Shown here in pieces: positions 44,862 through 55,689 of a stretch of DNA of 64,000 nt. Below the pieces are notes generated by a model. It had not been told where the DNA came from. It saw only the letters and a list, made by a program, of their open reading frames with translations, and made no database searches. Position 1 is the stretch's first letter. Each line of letters begins with the position of its first letter. The stretch comes from Muscardinus avellanarius (Eukaryota > Chordata > Mammalia > Rodentia > Gliridae): contig OY726560.1 in the NCBI GenBank assembly GCA_963383645.1, forward strand, positions 64,063,058 to 64,127,057, read 5' to 3'. The position numbers and the translations under genes are program-made.

Positions 44862-44936
44862 CCAGGGCTGTAGCTCAGTGATGGAGTGTTCATTTAGCGT
44901 ATCAGAGGCCCTGGGCTCCCTTCCCAGCTTAGAATC
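44862..44936 (+). mobile_element. ID SINE
   Basis: 'agggctgtagctcagtgatg', a changed middle (tgttcatttagcgtatcag) and 'gccctgggctcccttcccag'. No A-tail is left. Confidence 0.75.
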
Positions 44937-44980
44937 ATATGGAGGTGGGAGAAGAATAGTCATTGAGTAGTATTTTTGTG

Positions 44981-44982
<2 letters not shown>

Positions 44983-45011
<29 letters not shown>

Positions 45012-45012
45012 G
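44983..45012. repeat. poly-T run (about 29 bases)
   Basis: Uninterrupted T tract without an adjoining SINE or L1 sequence that I can identify. It may be a retroposon tail whose body is lost or too short to see. Confidence 0.8.
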
Positions 45013-46659
45013 GCCTGTTGCTTTGCTGATTCACAAAAGTCTGCAAGAATTTTTTTCCTTCCCCATCCTCTTATTTTGGCCATGTGTCATTTTTGTGCCA
45101 AATCATAGTCTGAAAAGTCTAAAATGAAATTTCTTTATAACAGCATCACAAACAGAAATGTGAGAGCATGCCAAGTGCGAATGGATCTTTTGTGATGACA
45201 GCGCCAGACGTGTGTAAGAGCCGTGGCTGATGGGCTGCCTGGAGTCCACACGCACCAAGGATGGGCTTGTACTTGCTTGTGGACACCAACCTGCAGCCAC
45301 TTGAGTTAGTGATTGGCACTTAGATAGTGATATTGGAAGAGAAGTGCTTTTTTTTAGTTTTTGCAATTTCTTTCTGTGTATTTTCTAGATTTGATTAGGA
45401 CTCTTTTAGCATTCTTGCCTTTTCCCACCAGAGAACAGTCATCTGGCTGCACCATGATCAAATCTGTGTCTTTAGTGCCCTTAATGAGCAATAAAAGGCA
45501 AAAAGAAATGTGAGAAAAATCTTGAATCACAGGTATAACATACCCTGAGGGAAAATCATAGCAACTCAAATAATTTCCAGTGCATATTAAATAAAGATGT
45601 CAGGACTAAAAGTATGTCATTCGTAAGTCAAAGCATTAATACATTTGTTACATTTGGAGACCACGGACTTGGGAGCATTAAGGACCTTGATTTTAGTTGG
45701 CAAGTGTTATTTGGTACACTGTGTATGATTCACTACTCAATTAAATTCCTTGTAATAACCCCTTGAATTTGAATTCAGCAAATCCTGTACTGTTTCCATT
45801 TAAGCATGGATGCCCAAATGTGTCTGTGTATAATTGTTTCCATACTTAAAAAAATATGTCATCATAGAGGGGAAAAGTGTCAGTAGCTCAGAAAATAGAA
45901 AATTTTATCAGTCCAGGTAACCCACAGAGGAATGACAGGAAGAGAATAGTTATCTGGTAAACTGGAATGGAAACTTGCCCCCCATCCCCAAGATCTCTGG
46001 ATGCAAGCTGCATGCTCATCCCCGTCTCCAGATCTGAAGATGCTCTACCCTTTCCCTTTCTGCCCTGAGGAGTGCCTCCCTCCCTCTCCCACTGCAAATT
46101 CCTCCTTTTATATATACACATTTCCTATTCCTTTACATCCTCCTATTGCACTTAAGAGGTGTTCAAAAGATCCTTGACTGAATGAATGATTGATAACTCT
46201 GGGCAGATTTCAGTTATTCTTTCTCTGTGTAATGCAAGAGGAGAGATTTCATTTCTTACCCTGAGTTAAATTGGGCTCACTTATTTTAAACAGGTCCTAT
46301 TTAAAATCCTCCATATCACCAATTGGGGCCGGTTTTAAATAGACCCCATGGTATATTTTAGATTTATCATTTTGTGCTTAATCTCATGTGGTGCATTTAT
46401 TTATGCCCCTTGTAATTTTAGGGCTCTAATTGGGGCTTTAATTCAACCCTACTCCATCGCAATGACACCGAAATACATGCTGCCTTCAATATTCTAAGGA
46501 TACTTGTCTCACTGCTGAGCCTGAGTCTGTCTACCAGGTTCATTTGTGCCAATACACAGATTCCTTTCTGATTTGGACCTAGACATTGGACGTATCTTCT
46601 TAGACTTTTGGAAATAGTTAATGAAGTTTGATGTAGCTGACACACTCTGACACTGAGCC
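45013..46659. other. repeat-poor block, 1.6 kb
   Basis: No exon found. 46,280-46,650 ('caccaattggggccgg', 'gggctctaattggggctt', 'ccaatacacagattcctttc') looks like possible conserved non-coding sequence. Confidence 0.38.
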
Positions 46660-47020
46660 TCTATTTCCTTATCCATCCTTCCATCTCTATTAAATATTTA
46701 TTGAATACCCACTATGCTTTAGATTCTGTGTTAGGGCGAGAGGCATAATACTCCTTGAACTTAAATAGCTTATAGTCAGGTGAAATACAGAGACACGCAG
46801 TCCAACGTATCTTCAGTGCAGTAAAAAGCTATAACAGATAAAGAGGCAAAGTATTCTGGAAGCACAAAGGATAAAACATCTGACTTGGAATTTGAGGAGC
46901 ATTTTAGAAAGGAAATGACAGTTTGGCTGAATCTTATCAGATAGTGTTTTTTCAGGCAGACTAGAGGGAAGGGCCTTCTAGGTAAAGGGAATCACTTAAG
47001 CAAAGCCACAGAGCATCCCC
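46660..47020 (+). mobile_element. ancient mammalian interspersed repeat, same type as 60,185-60,665
   Basis: 'tattgaatacccactatgct' start, 'cttgaacttaaatagcttat', then 'agaaaggaaatgacagtttg' and 'gccttctaggtaaagggaat'. This follows a widely distributed old repeat that begins 'tattgagcacctactatg..'. I cannot name it reliably. Confidence 0.5.
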
Positions 47021-47387
47021 TGGGCCTCTCTTTGGTGTCTGTGAAGAGACCTCGTGTTCCTGGATCGGCCTCTTCTGACATGCCCTGAACTGAGGCTGCC
47101 CCAGAGCCCACTGGGGACATTTCCCACTCTATTGCCAGGCCAAGGGAGGACTGGTAACATCAGCCCCCTGTACTGTCATCTGATGTAGCTGAAGTGAGCC
47201 TCCTGGGCATGTTGGAATTGACTCCTGACCTGTGGTCCTGGATCCTGGACGCTCCACCCTGGCCACATGGCCCCTGAGAGAGAGTCATAATTTGACCAGA
47301 GACCAAAGTTGCTCAGTTACCCAAATCAATGCCACCACCTTTCCTTCCTGAATCTCTCCAAGAATAAGCTTCTCATCACTAGATAGT
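47021..47387. other. GC-richer unassigned segment
   Basis: No coding frame of note, no CpG island and no repeat identified. Confidence 0.35.
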
Positions 47388-47597
47388 GTGATATAGTGGC
47401 ACATACCGTTAATCTCCTCTACTTGGGAGGTTGAGGAATGAGAATTGCAAGTTTGAGGTCAGCCTGAGCAACTTGCAAGGTCCTCTCTTCAAAATTAGAA
47501 AAAAAGAAAGAAAGGAGCTAGGGAGATAGTTCAGTGGTAGAGCACTTGCCCAGCATGCTTGAGGCCATAGATTCAATCCTCAGCACAGCAAAAGAGA
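47388..47597 (+). mobile_element. B1-dID SINE, old subtype with full ID arm
   Basis: 'atatagtggcacataccgtt' head, left arm 'agcctgagcaacttgcaagg', and an ID arm keeping the full tRNA-like middle (agagcacttgcccagcatgc). Younger copies in this window have lost that segment. Tail AAAAGAGAGAGAG. Confidence 0.88.
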
Positions 47598-48777
47598 GAG
47601 AGAATCTTTGAGCCAATCCAAGCAGAGAGCCCTAGGCTTCCTGTTCAGCACCTTTTTAGGAGATGGGATCCAGATGGTGTTTCTGCCTGCAGCAAGGCAT
47701 GTTTTTGGTGGATTTGCACATGGTAGGATTCCAGTGTCCCACTGCAAACAGTAGGATAAACTGGCTAAATATTTCCACTTCCAGTTCAGGCTGGATCCTA
47801 TCTCCAAGCATGAGCTGGCCTGGAGGTCTTGCCAAAGCCACCCCTCTTCTAACCTAAGGGGACCACTCTGCATGCACCAGAGGCACCCACCTCCTAGCAC
47901 TGACAATCACAGACTTGTGTGGTCAGCAGCTCTCCTGGGGTATCACTGTCCCTAAGGGGCATAGTCCCCTGCAGCCTGTCGTTTGAGCAATGATCTGTGT
48001 ACATTAATCTACATCTGGAGCCATACATCTGTAGACTATAAGCTGGGTACTATTGAATCACCTTTGAAAGAATTTCTTGCCAATCTTTTCCTTTTCCTTG
48101 CTGCTTTTCCTCTTATTTTTTTCTCTTTGAAAACTACCAAATGTTACATGCCCTCCCAACATATGACCTAATCAAGGACCATCAGTGCTGTTGTTATGCT
48201 GAAGAACAGGGTGCGGAAACTCAATTGGCAATAGTGTTGGGGCAAATTGACTCAGGACCCCTTTCCTACGGGTCCCTCACTGCCCTTCTCTGATGCCATC
48301 ACTAACACGAGGCATGAGAAAATATCCCTCAATACAAGTACAAACACAACTCACAAGAAGAAATCATTTGAGTGCATTCTAAGGTGATCTTATCAAGAAG
48401 CAAAAGTAAATATATGAGTTGAAGGTAGATACACTAAACATTTTTAAAATTAGGTTATATTTGCAGATGAATGAGGTGACCAGATAATCCAAAAAGAAAT
48501 ATTATTTTTCAGGGTTACACAGTTTTTTAAGTTTGCCCAGTGGGTGTTATATCACAGCGGCTGTTTAAAGTTTTCACATGCATAATAAAATGCAACTTTA
48601 TGAATGCGTGGAATTTTAAAGGCTAACAGCCTGAATAAGCACTGAATTTGTAGCTGCTAACTTAGACTAGTGAAAAGAATTCCTACTGTAGAGCTCTATT
48701 GAGAAATAATTTTGATAACTCTTACTTCATAGGTAACTTATTCCTAGAGAATAATTGATGTTTAAATTATACAGTAT
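47598..48777. other. unassigned sequence
   Basis: No gene or named repeat recognised over about 1.2 kb. Confidence 0.4.
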
Positions 48778-48793
48778 TCTGGACATTTTTTTC

Positions 48794-48911
48794 TTAGCTT
48801 ATTTTTTTTCAAGGGATCTTTTTTTTTTTGTCTTTTTGGAACTGGGGATCGAACTCAGAGTGCTGCACCCACAAAGCAGGCACTTTGCCACTGAGCTACA
48901 TGCTGGCCCCC
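48794..48911 (-). mobile_element. ID SINE with long T-rich tail
   Basis: T-rich tail, 'actggggatcgaactcagag', aggcactttgccactgagct and acatgctggcccc. Flanking tctggacattttt repeats at 48,778 and 48,912 give a TSD of about 14-16 bp. Confidence 0.9.
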
Positions 48912-48927
48912 TCTGGACATTTTTTCT

Positions 48928-49254
48928 AAGAAATGGATTTCGAATTAGGTGGTCTTGAGTAAAAGGAAGATGCCATTTAGTGAGTGTCCATTTTTCCCCT
49001 TGGCTGTGCAGATGTGCATCCCAATAAAGGCTGGAGCTCAGCCTTCCAGAATGAAGTCGGTTCTGAGAACTGGCTTCACCACGGAAAATGGCCATGACCC
49101 CCACCTACAACATTTGCCTTCTTAAAACAACAATAACACTAAATAACAATAAATAATGTTTATTTAGTAGCTTCATGTCTTTTAGAAGAAGTTGTCATTT
49201 GCATTACCAAGCCAGAGTTTGTATTTCTTCTTGGTATAAACATAAAAAAAAAAA
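48928..49254. other. unassigned sequence
   Basis: No gene or repeat recognised. Confidence 0.4.
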
Positions 49255-49340
49255 ATAGAGCTGGAGGTATAGCTCAGTGGTAGAGTACACCTAGCATGCA
49301 TGAAGCCCTGGGTTCAAAAAGAAAGAAAGAAATCAATCTA
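49255..49340 (+). mobile_element. ID SINE
   Basis: 'gctggaggtatagctcagtg', acctagcatgcatgaagccc, gggttcaaa and a GAAA-rich tail. Confidence 0.9.
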
Positions 49341-51136
49341 CCCTGAGAATTAATTGTCTCTTTAAAAAAAAAAAAGTTTCTCCTTCTGATTTCTAAAAAG
49401 AGCTATCCATTTTCAAACTGGTTTAGCTACTCAGTCCTCAAAGGACCCAAGCATCTGTGCCAACTTTTACCAGTTTGGTTTGGGGAGCAAAGTGCCTCTT
49501 GATTTTTCCCAGACAGCTCTAAAGAGTGTGTATTCCAAATACATTTGCACTAAAGGTGTAGGTGTAGAGTATAATTGACAGGCATATAAGCAAAGAAATG
49601 GGAATGCATGGTTATGTGGTCACGGAAAAACACTGAGTGATAGCTTTTACATTCTGACTCAGACACTTGAGATTAATATTTGCCAACAGTGGCTCGTGAA
49701 TATACAATGCTATATATGCAACAACAGGTGAATTTGTCTCTGTGGAAATGTGTTTTCCCTTTTATGATCCTAAGAGGCAGAAATAATGCCAACTTCTAAA
49801 AAAAATCTCTGAGATCTTTTTTTTTTTTTTTTTTCTTTTTGGCTTTGTAATCACATTTTAAAGGAGAGGTATAGAGATTACATCTTTGGCAAAGAAACCC
49901 AAAGCTGTGAATCTTATCTTCGAGAATTATTCCTGCTCATTTACAATTTTTCTTTGGAGATACTGAGTTAGAGTCACATACTATCTGCAAATAGAAAATG
50001 CATTAGGTTTTAACAGCAGATCTAAATTAAAAACGTGGAACACATGAGTCCCTTAGTTCATTTCCAACTAAAATCCCGGTTACATTTGACTTTTCCCAAG
50101 CCTTTCTTACAGTAAACCATCGATGCATTGACACACTTCTGGTCCCTTCAAGCTTTGAACTGTACCTTTATGGTGCTATAAATTAGCATGTCACCGAGCC
50201 ACACTGTAATTTGCATTAATTACTTCAGAGCTGAAGTTATCTGTCTAGGAAGACATCTTTACAATACTTAGAATTCACTCAGAAAAGCAATGCCCAACTA
50301 AAAGATGTGAAACATAAATTTTAAAAACAAGTTTTGGCTTTTATCTCTAGACGGAAAATAAAATCGGTCAAAGTTATGAGAGCAGTTCTGGCATCCAGAG
50401 CTCACTTCCTACCACTCAGCCCTGTTGTTTCAGGCGCAGATGGTTTGGCAGCAGGAAGTGGGGAGAAGAGCACAGTCTTGCTCTCATCCACCTGAAGACA
50501 AGGAGCCATTTCAAAGATGCAGTTACTGGCGAAATGGCCAGGGTCATAAAACTGTCAACCAAACACACCGTTGTTGGGCTTTCCATGGGACACCAGGCAA
50601 GAGAAAGGGGGAGGGCTCAGCTGAGAAGCGACAGGACTCTCCTGGTCCTGATTTGGCCTGGCCCAGGTGAAACCGGTGGGAGCGGCCCTGAGCAGGTGCT
50701 GCACGGCCCTTGTGAGGCACCTAGAGCGAGTGTCCAGGCTCCCTGACCTGTGTGGAAGAGCCGACTGTCCTGCCATGCTGGAGTAGAAGTGGGGAAGGAG
50801 AGGAGACCGTGGGTCATTGAGGGAGGCGCTCATGGTAAAGCCACAAATGCTCTCCTACGACCCTGAAACTCTGGAGAGGGAGAGTCCTGGACGCAAGTGT
50901 CACTGTGGCCCCTGTCTGCCAGGGTGACCGCAACTGTCCTCACCACTCGGCCCCTACCTGCAGCTCCTTGATTCCACTGCCTGCCCTGCCCCTTCCACAC
51001 CGCATCCTGCAAAAGCTGATTCTTCAGCAGAATTTGTTTTCCAATCTTTAAAAACAAAATTACTGGGAGGGTAAAAGAAAACCAAAGCCTTCAGTCCTTG
51101 GGCGCCATGCCACCAAACTCCTTTAACTCCAGCCTG
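49341..51136. other. repeat-poor block with CNE-like core
   Basis: No SINE or L1 apart from a poly-T run at 49,817-49,834. 50,060-50,290 has dense AT motifs ('tataaattagcatgtc', 'aatttgcattaattactt') flanked by unique sequence. 50,400-51,060 is GC-richer with no recognised exon. Confidence 0.38.
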
Positions 51137-51137
51137 G

Positions 51138-51143
51138 GTTCTT

Positions 51144-51190
<47 letters not shown>

Positions 51191-51191
51191 A
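51138..51191. repeat. (CT)n/(CTTT)n microsatellite
   Basis: CTCTCTCTC grading into about nine CTTT units. Confidence 0.95.
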
Positions 51192-52334
51192 TGTGTATGT
51201 CCCTTTGAAATAGACACGGTTTGGACTGAACCTGAACTTCCTAGCATCTGGAGAAGAGGAAGAAGAATATACTATTTTTAAAAGGAACTTTCTGGAAAGT
51301 GTACAAGACCTGATAATTAAAAAAATAAAAGCCAAACCCTCAGCTGCACAAACAGCCCTTGTTCTCTTCCAGCGAAGGTCTGTCAGGAGTGCCCACCTTC
51401 CTCGCCCTGAGAAGAGCAATTAAGGGAACCAGGAAGCAGTGTCCTGAGCGCTCTGTTTTTTAGCAGCCTGTCCCATCCCCTGCTTTGATCTGGCTGTGGG
51501 TGTGGGGAGGGGGAGCTGGCCCAACCTGCTTGCCTGCAGCCCAGCTCCTAGGCACTGTGTTAGCGAAGCGCTCGCGCTCTCTTAACATGTTTTTATGGAT
51601 CCGAGTGTACACATCTGTCTTTATACCCAGCCGCTTTTCTGGCCCCAAATGAGTTCTCTGTGAGTTTCCCCAACTGAGCTCAGTGGGATCTCTGTCAGCT
51701 GCAAGATTTATGTCATCTTGTCCAGTCCTGAGAACTGTTCCTTCAGCTTCTCACATCTGGATCTAATTGGGAAGACATTGAGTGCACTGGGAAGGCATAT
51801 TTTAGGGCAGTTCTTTATAGACACCCCTATTAAAGAAGCTGACGGCCGCAGGTTCAAGTGGGATGCGCCAAGACAACCTCTCAGAAAGTGGAAAGCTGAG
51901 ATTAGGAAAGAGGTGCTGGGAACGAGAAGGTCCTGTCCAAGGATTACATTTATTCGGTGGCTCTGGGAGGGAAGTGGGGTGAGATGTCTGGCAAGCGCTG
52001 GCCTCATCCAGCAGCGTGTGGGATCCACACCGCACCGAGCAGCCCTTCAGTGTCGGGAGGATGGTTCCTTCCTGTCCCTGATCTGCACATCCTTGTGCAC
52101 TGACATTTGGGTGTCTATACGCAAAGATTTTAGAGGAGCAGGAGTGTGATTGGAATCTACAAAAGCTGTCACTTTCCTGCCTCACCGTCCCCTTGAGGGC
52201 CACACCCTGTGGTGTCTCGACACGCTAGACAGTGGAAGCATCCAGTTAGCTTGCAGCAAAGACAGCTCACACTTGTGTGTCCTTAGGAAAGTCCCTCACA
52301 CTCTAGCTTCCTCCTGGTTTAGCAGATGTTGCTA
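51192..52334. other. unassigned sequence, GC-richer
   Basis: A 143-codon plus-strand frame (51,718-52,149) and a 133-codon minus frame overlap each other. Neither shows a known domain or splice context, so I do not call a gene. Confidence 0.35.
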
Positions 52335-52850
52335 GGTTTTGTTTTTATACTTCTATTGGTGCACTGTAATTACGCATGATGGTGAGATTCAAAATGATGC
52401 AAACACACACTCACACCTTATTGGTGTGGTCCCTTCCTTCACCCCACCCACGCCCTGGCTGTCCTCCCTCCCCACACACGTTGGTGAGGTCGGTAGCAAG
52501 ACCTTGTATGGACTTAACCATATCTGAACTGCTCACCTCTTCCGTCTTTGCTTTCCCTCGCCCCACTCACTCCCCCGGCCCCTCCACTAGTCTAATGGCT
52601 TCTCTTCTCATCCAGTGGAGTCCCTTTTCCCTTTTTACATCCTATTTTCATTCCAGCTTCCACATATGAGAGAAAGCATACAACCACTGACTTTCAAGAC
52701 TGGCTCATCTCCACACACTATTCTCTAGTTCCATCGAACTGCAAATTTTGCTTCAAATGACAACATTCCATTCTTGATGGCTGACTGAAATTCCACTGTG
52801 TGTATATACTACTTTATTTTTGTTACCTGTTCATCTGTTATTAGGACTTA
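52335..52850 (-). mobile_element. 5'-truncated rodent L1 3' end
   Basis: 'attggtgcactgtaattacg' near the tail, a pyrimidine-rich 3' UTR (antisense purine), 'cttccacatatgagagaaag', 'attctctagttccatcga' and 'gaaattccactgtgtgtata' are the antisense of the L1 3' UTR and ORF2 end. Same family as 15,334 and 23,085. Confidence 0.85.
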
Positions 52851-52990
52851 GATCAACACAGCTGAGATGGAAGGCAGAGGGGTCTTTGGATGACTGGCAA
52901 GATACAGGTTGTCCAGCCTGTGGCCGGTATTCTAAAGAATAACAAAAATCAAAAGACCCCCTCGTTCCCAGAACACTGATTTGCAATATA

Positions 52991-53210
52991 TCTAATATTT
53001 TTGCCTGAAGAAGCACTAAGTTTTTGCTACACATTAATACAGGTCGAACATCCCTAATTCAAAAATGTGAAACTTGAAACTTTGTGAGTTGCCTAATCTA
53101 AATTTCAGATTTTAAAATTTTACATCAGGGGTGGGCAACCTGTGAAGTCTATGAAAATATTCCAAAATCCAAAAGCCTCCGAAATCTGAAACGCTTCCCA
53201 GCCTGATGTC
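52991..53210. mobile_element. MER2-like Tigger MITE, copy 1 of a local duplication
   Basis: Contains 'aacatccctaattcaaaaat', then 'ttccaaaatccaaaagcctc'. These are elements of the 'ggttgagcatccctaatccg..' Tigger MITE (MER2 type). About 50 bases of flank (from tctaatatttttgcctgaag) also match the second copy at 53,793. Confidence 0.65.
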
Positions 53211-53279
53211 CCTGAAGCCCTAACCCCAAGTGTATTATTAGTAGAGGGCAAATTGAGTGGTTTCCTCATACGGATGCCC

Positions 53280-53390
53280 TCTCATCTCATTCACAGCTTG
53301 GGTTAAACAGAGGTGTGTAACCTTTTTTAAGCCATGTGCCCTTTTGACAATCTGGTGAAATCTATGTATCTCTTCACAGACTACAGACTA

Positions 53391-53392
<2 letters not shown>
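53280..53392. mobile_element. ancient repeat, left part (split by a SINE)
   Basis: 'aagccatgtgcccttttgac', 'aatctggtgaaatctatgta' is part of a common old mammalian repeat that I cannot name. It resumes at 53,632 ('actttttaaatgcataagaa', 'ttatcaaaatattttaaaag') and continues to about 53,790. Probably a DNA transposon. Confidence 0.5.
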
Positions 53393-53432
<40 letters not shown>

Positions 53433-53631
53433 TGTTACTGTGGATTAAACCCAGGGGCATTAAACTTCTGAGCTACACTCCCAGCTTTTCTTATTTTTTG
53501 TTTTGAAACAAGGTCATGCTAGGTTGATGAGATGCTCACTATATTGCTGAGGCTGTCCTTGAACCTGTAATCTTCCTGTCTTAACCTCCTAGGTACTGGA
53601 GTTACAGGCATGCACCACCATTACCTGGCTT
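53393..53631 (-). mobile_element. B1-dID SINE with (CA)n tail
   Basis: (TG)n 53,394-53,431, then 'ttactgtggattaaacccag', 'gagctacactcccagctttt' and 'ctaggttgatgagatgctca' (related to the 'catcaacc' subtype). Head 'gcatgcaccaccattacctg'. Confidence 0.9.
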
Positions 53632-53792
53632 ATAGAATACTTTTTAAATGCATAAGAATTCATTAAATTATATTAAAAATAAATTATCAAAATATTTTAA
53701 AAGAAAACTTGTGCTGTAGTAGTAAATATATTTCTTTAAGACGCTGACCAAAAAGATCTAGCAGTTGGTCTCATAACTATACTTCCATTATT

Positions 53793-54060
53793 TCTAATAT
53801 TTTTACCTAAAGAAGTGCTAAGTTTCTGTTACTTCCATTAGTACAGGTTGAGCATCTGTAATCGAAAAGTGTGAAACCTCAAACGTTTTGAGCACCTAAT
53901 TTAAATGTCAGATTTTGAATTTTTGGATCAGGGAAGCACAACCTATGTGTGCATCCCTGCGGATGTGTAGTCCATGAAAATATTCCAAAATCCGAAACCT
54001 CCGAAATTTGAAAACACTTCAAGCCCCAAGCATTTTGGATAAAGGACATTCGATCTATGC
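53793..54060. mobile_element. MER2-like Tigger MITE, copy 2
   Basis: 'acaggttgagcatctgtaat', 'gattttgaatttttggatca', 'ttccaaaatccgaaacctcc' and 'aagccccaagcattttggat' span nearly a complete MER2-type element. It is better preserved at its 3' end than copy 1. Confidence 0.7.
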
Positions 54061-54869
54061 ATATAAAATGTCGTCTCTTTCCATCTAAACCCACAAAGCC
54101 CCCAAATCCATTCACCTACAAATAAACCCCCTGGGTGATGAAGGTGGTTTGTTACTCCCTTGCCTCTGGAAACTTTGTATAGGACTGTAATTATAAAGAA
54201 ATATGGCGCTTCCTGCAGCCCTGCTGGGAAAGGTTTGCTGCCATTAGTGTTTGCAGAAGGTGCCAGGTCCAAGCAGGGACCAAAGAGTTCCTCAGGCCAG
54301 AGCAGGAAGCAGGTCGTGAGGGATGCAGGCAGGAGAGGCCTCTCCACAGCAGTTCAGTTAGCCAATCTGGGCCTCAGGCACCCAGAGACTGAACCCAGAG
54401 GCAATGGTCATAACTGTGAGAGGGCACCGGCAGCATAGGAGCTGTGGAAAGCTGGAGGTCGTTGGGAGAAGCCTGGGCCTCTCCACAGGCCTCCTGGTGG
54501 TCCTGGCCACCACCCGGGGCTCCTGAAACAGACCTGAGAAGGCCGCTGCCCCAGTTAAAGTTCACACATACCTAGAGTCTGCACTCCTTGACATGGTACA
54601 AAGGCCCTTGTTACACACTCAGCTGAAATCCCAGAAACTCAGAATGTCACCCCTAGCGGTGGTAGGAAACAGGGGGATGGCTATAAACTTCCAAATGGCT
54701 TGACTTCCCCACTGGGACAGTGCAAGAACACTGTGTCTTCCAGGAGGTTCGCATCCTGGCCAGCTGCAGCCACTGGTCCCCTGGCCTTCAGGCCCAGGGG
54801 CACCACTGCCCTCCTGGCCTCTTTCAAGCTGCAGTTATTCATAACTTGCTACAACTATACAAGAAGGTA
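54061..54869. other. GC-richer unassigned sequence
   Basis: No exon, CpG island or repeat identified. Several short overlapping frames only. Confidence 0.35.
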
Positions 54870-55215
54870 ATTTGAGAGTGTTTATAAAAATTTTGGATTT
54901 ATCTTAATATATAACTGTGTAGGAGGCTATCCATTGCAGTATTATTTCTAAGAGCTTGACAGTCTAAATGTTTATTACTAGGGGACTGATTAAGTTATGA
55001 TACAGCCATATAGTGAGATATATGGAGCTATGACAACGAACGAGGTAGAGCTATTTATGGTGCCAAGAAAGATGTCCAAGGGGAAAATTATTACACGGGG
55101 AGGGAAAAAGCAAGTTGCAGAAAAATAAGCCTGTTGATTCCATTTGAGGAAAGACTACTAAGTCCATATGTACAAGAATATAATAGAATACCTGGAGAAT
55201 GCACACCCAACTGTT
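54870..55215 (+). mobile_element. ancient L1M 3' fragment
   Basis: 'aggggactgattaagttatg', 'atacagccatatagtgaga', 'aaaaagcaagttgcagaaaa' and 'gagaatgcacacccaactgt' follow the terminal part of old mammalian L1 3' ends. Confidence 0.7.
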
Positions 55216-55366
55216 AATAGTAGCTCCTACTGTGATATGGGATTGGAATTAATTGAGAGGTAAGATAATATGGGATGGGGGGGCACCAAGAGCGTGTGCA
55301 TGTACAATGTCAACATGACGTACATTATGATGTAAGACTATAATGCACCAATAAAAGCACAGAAAA
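55216..55366 (+). mobile_element. short rodent L1 3' end
   Basis: 'gtacattatgatgtaagact' then 'ataatgcaccaataaaa' is the sense counterpart of the L1 tails at 15,360 and 52,350. Only about the last 150 bases are present, inserted in or beside the older L1M. The exact start is uncertain. Confidence 0.65.
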
Positions 55367-55471
55367 GACAATATGGGGAGACTTTAACATTTAAATATTT
55401 TTTAAAATGTTGTGATGAGAATTGTCCATTTTAATATTAAAAACAATTTTTCCAAAAGCATAGCTCTAATC

Positions 55472-55662
55472 TTTTTTTTTTTTTGGTGGTACTGGGATTC
55501 TGGAAGCCCTTCTACCTCTGGGCTACACTCCCAGACCTATTTTATATCTTTTATTTGGAAACAGGGTCTCTTAAGCCAGCACAGCTGACTTCGAACTTGC
55601 GTGATCCTCCTGTCTCTGCCTCACAAGCACGGGGATTACAGGCGTGCGCCACCACGCCCGGC
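55472..55662 (-). mobile_element. B1-dID SINE, 'ttaagccagc' subtype
   Basis: T-run, 'ggtggtactgggattctgga' (ID arm shortened), 'ctacactcccagacctattt', the diagnostic tcttaagccagcacagctga, and head 'gcgtgcgccaccacgcccgg' with intact CpGs. Confidence 0.94.
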
Positions 55663-55689
55663 CTTAATTTTGTTTTTTTTTTTAATTTT

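Noticed and set aside
50400..51060. GC-richer segment as a possible CpG island or exon
   Set aside because: CpG content is low and frames overlap on both strands without splice logic.
51718..52203. 143- and 133-codon frames on opposite strands
   Set aside because: Mutually overlapping, no homology recognised, no exon borders; chance in GC-richer DNA.
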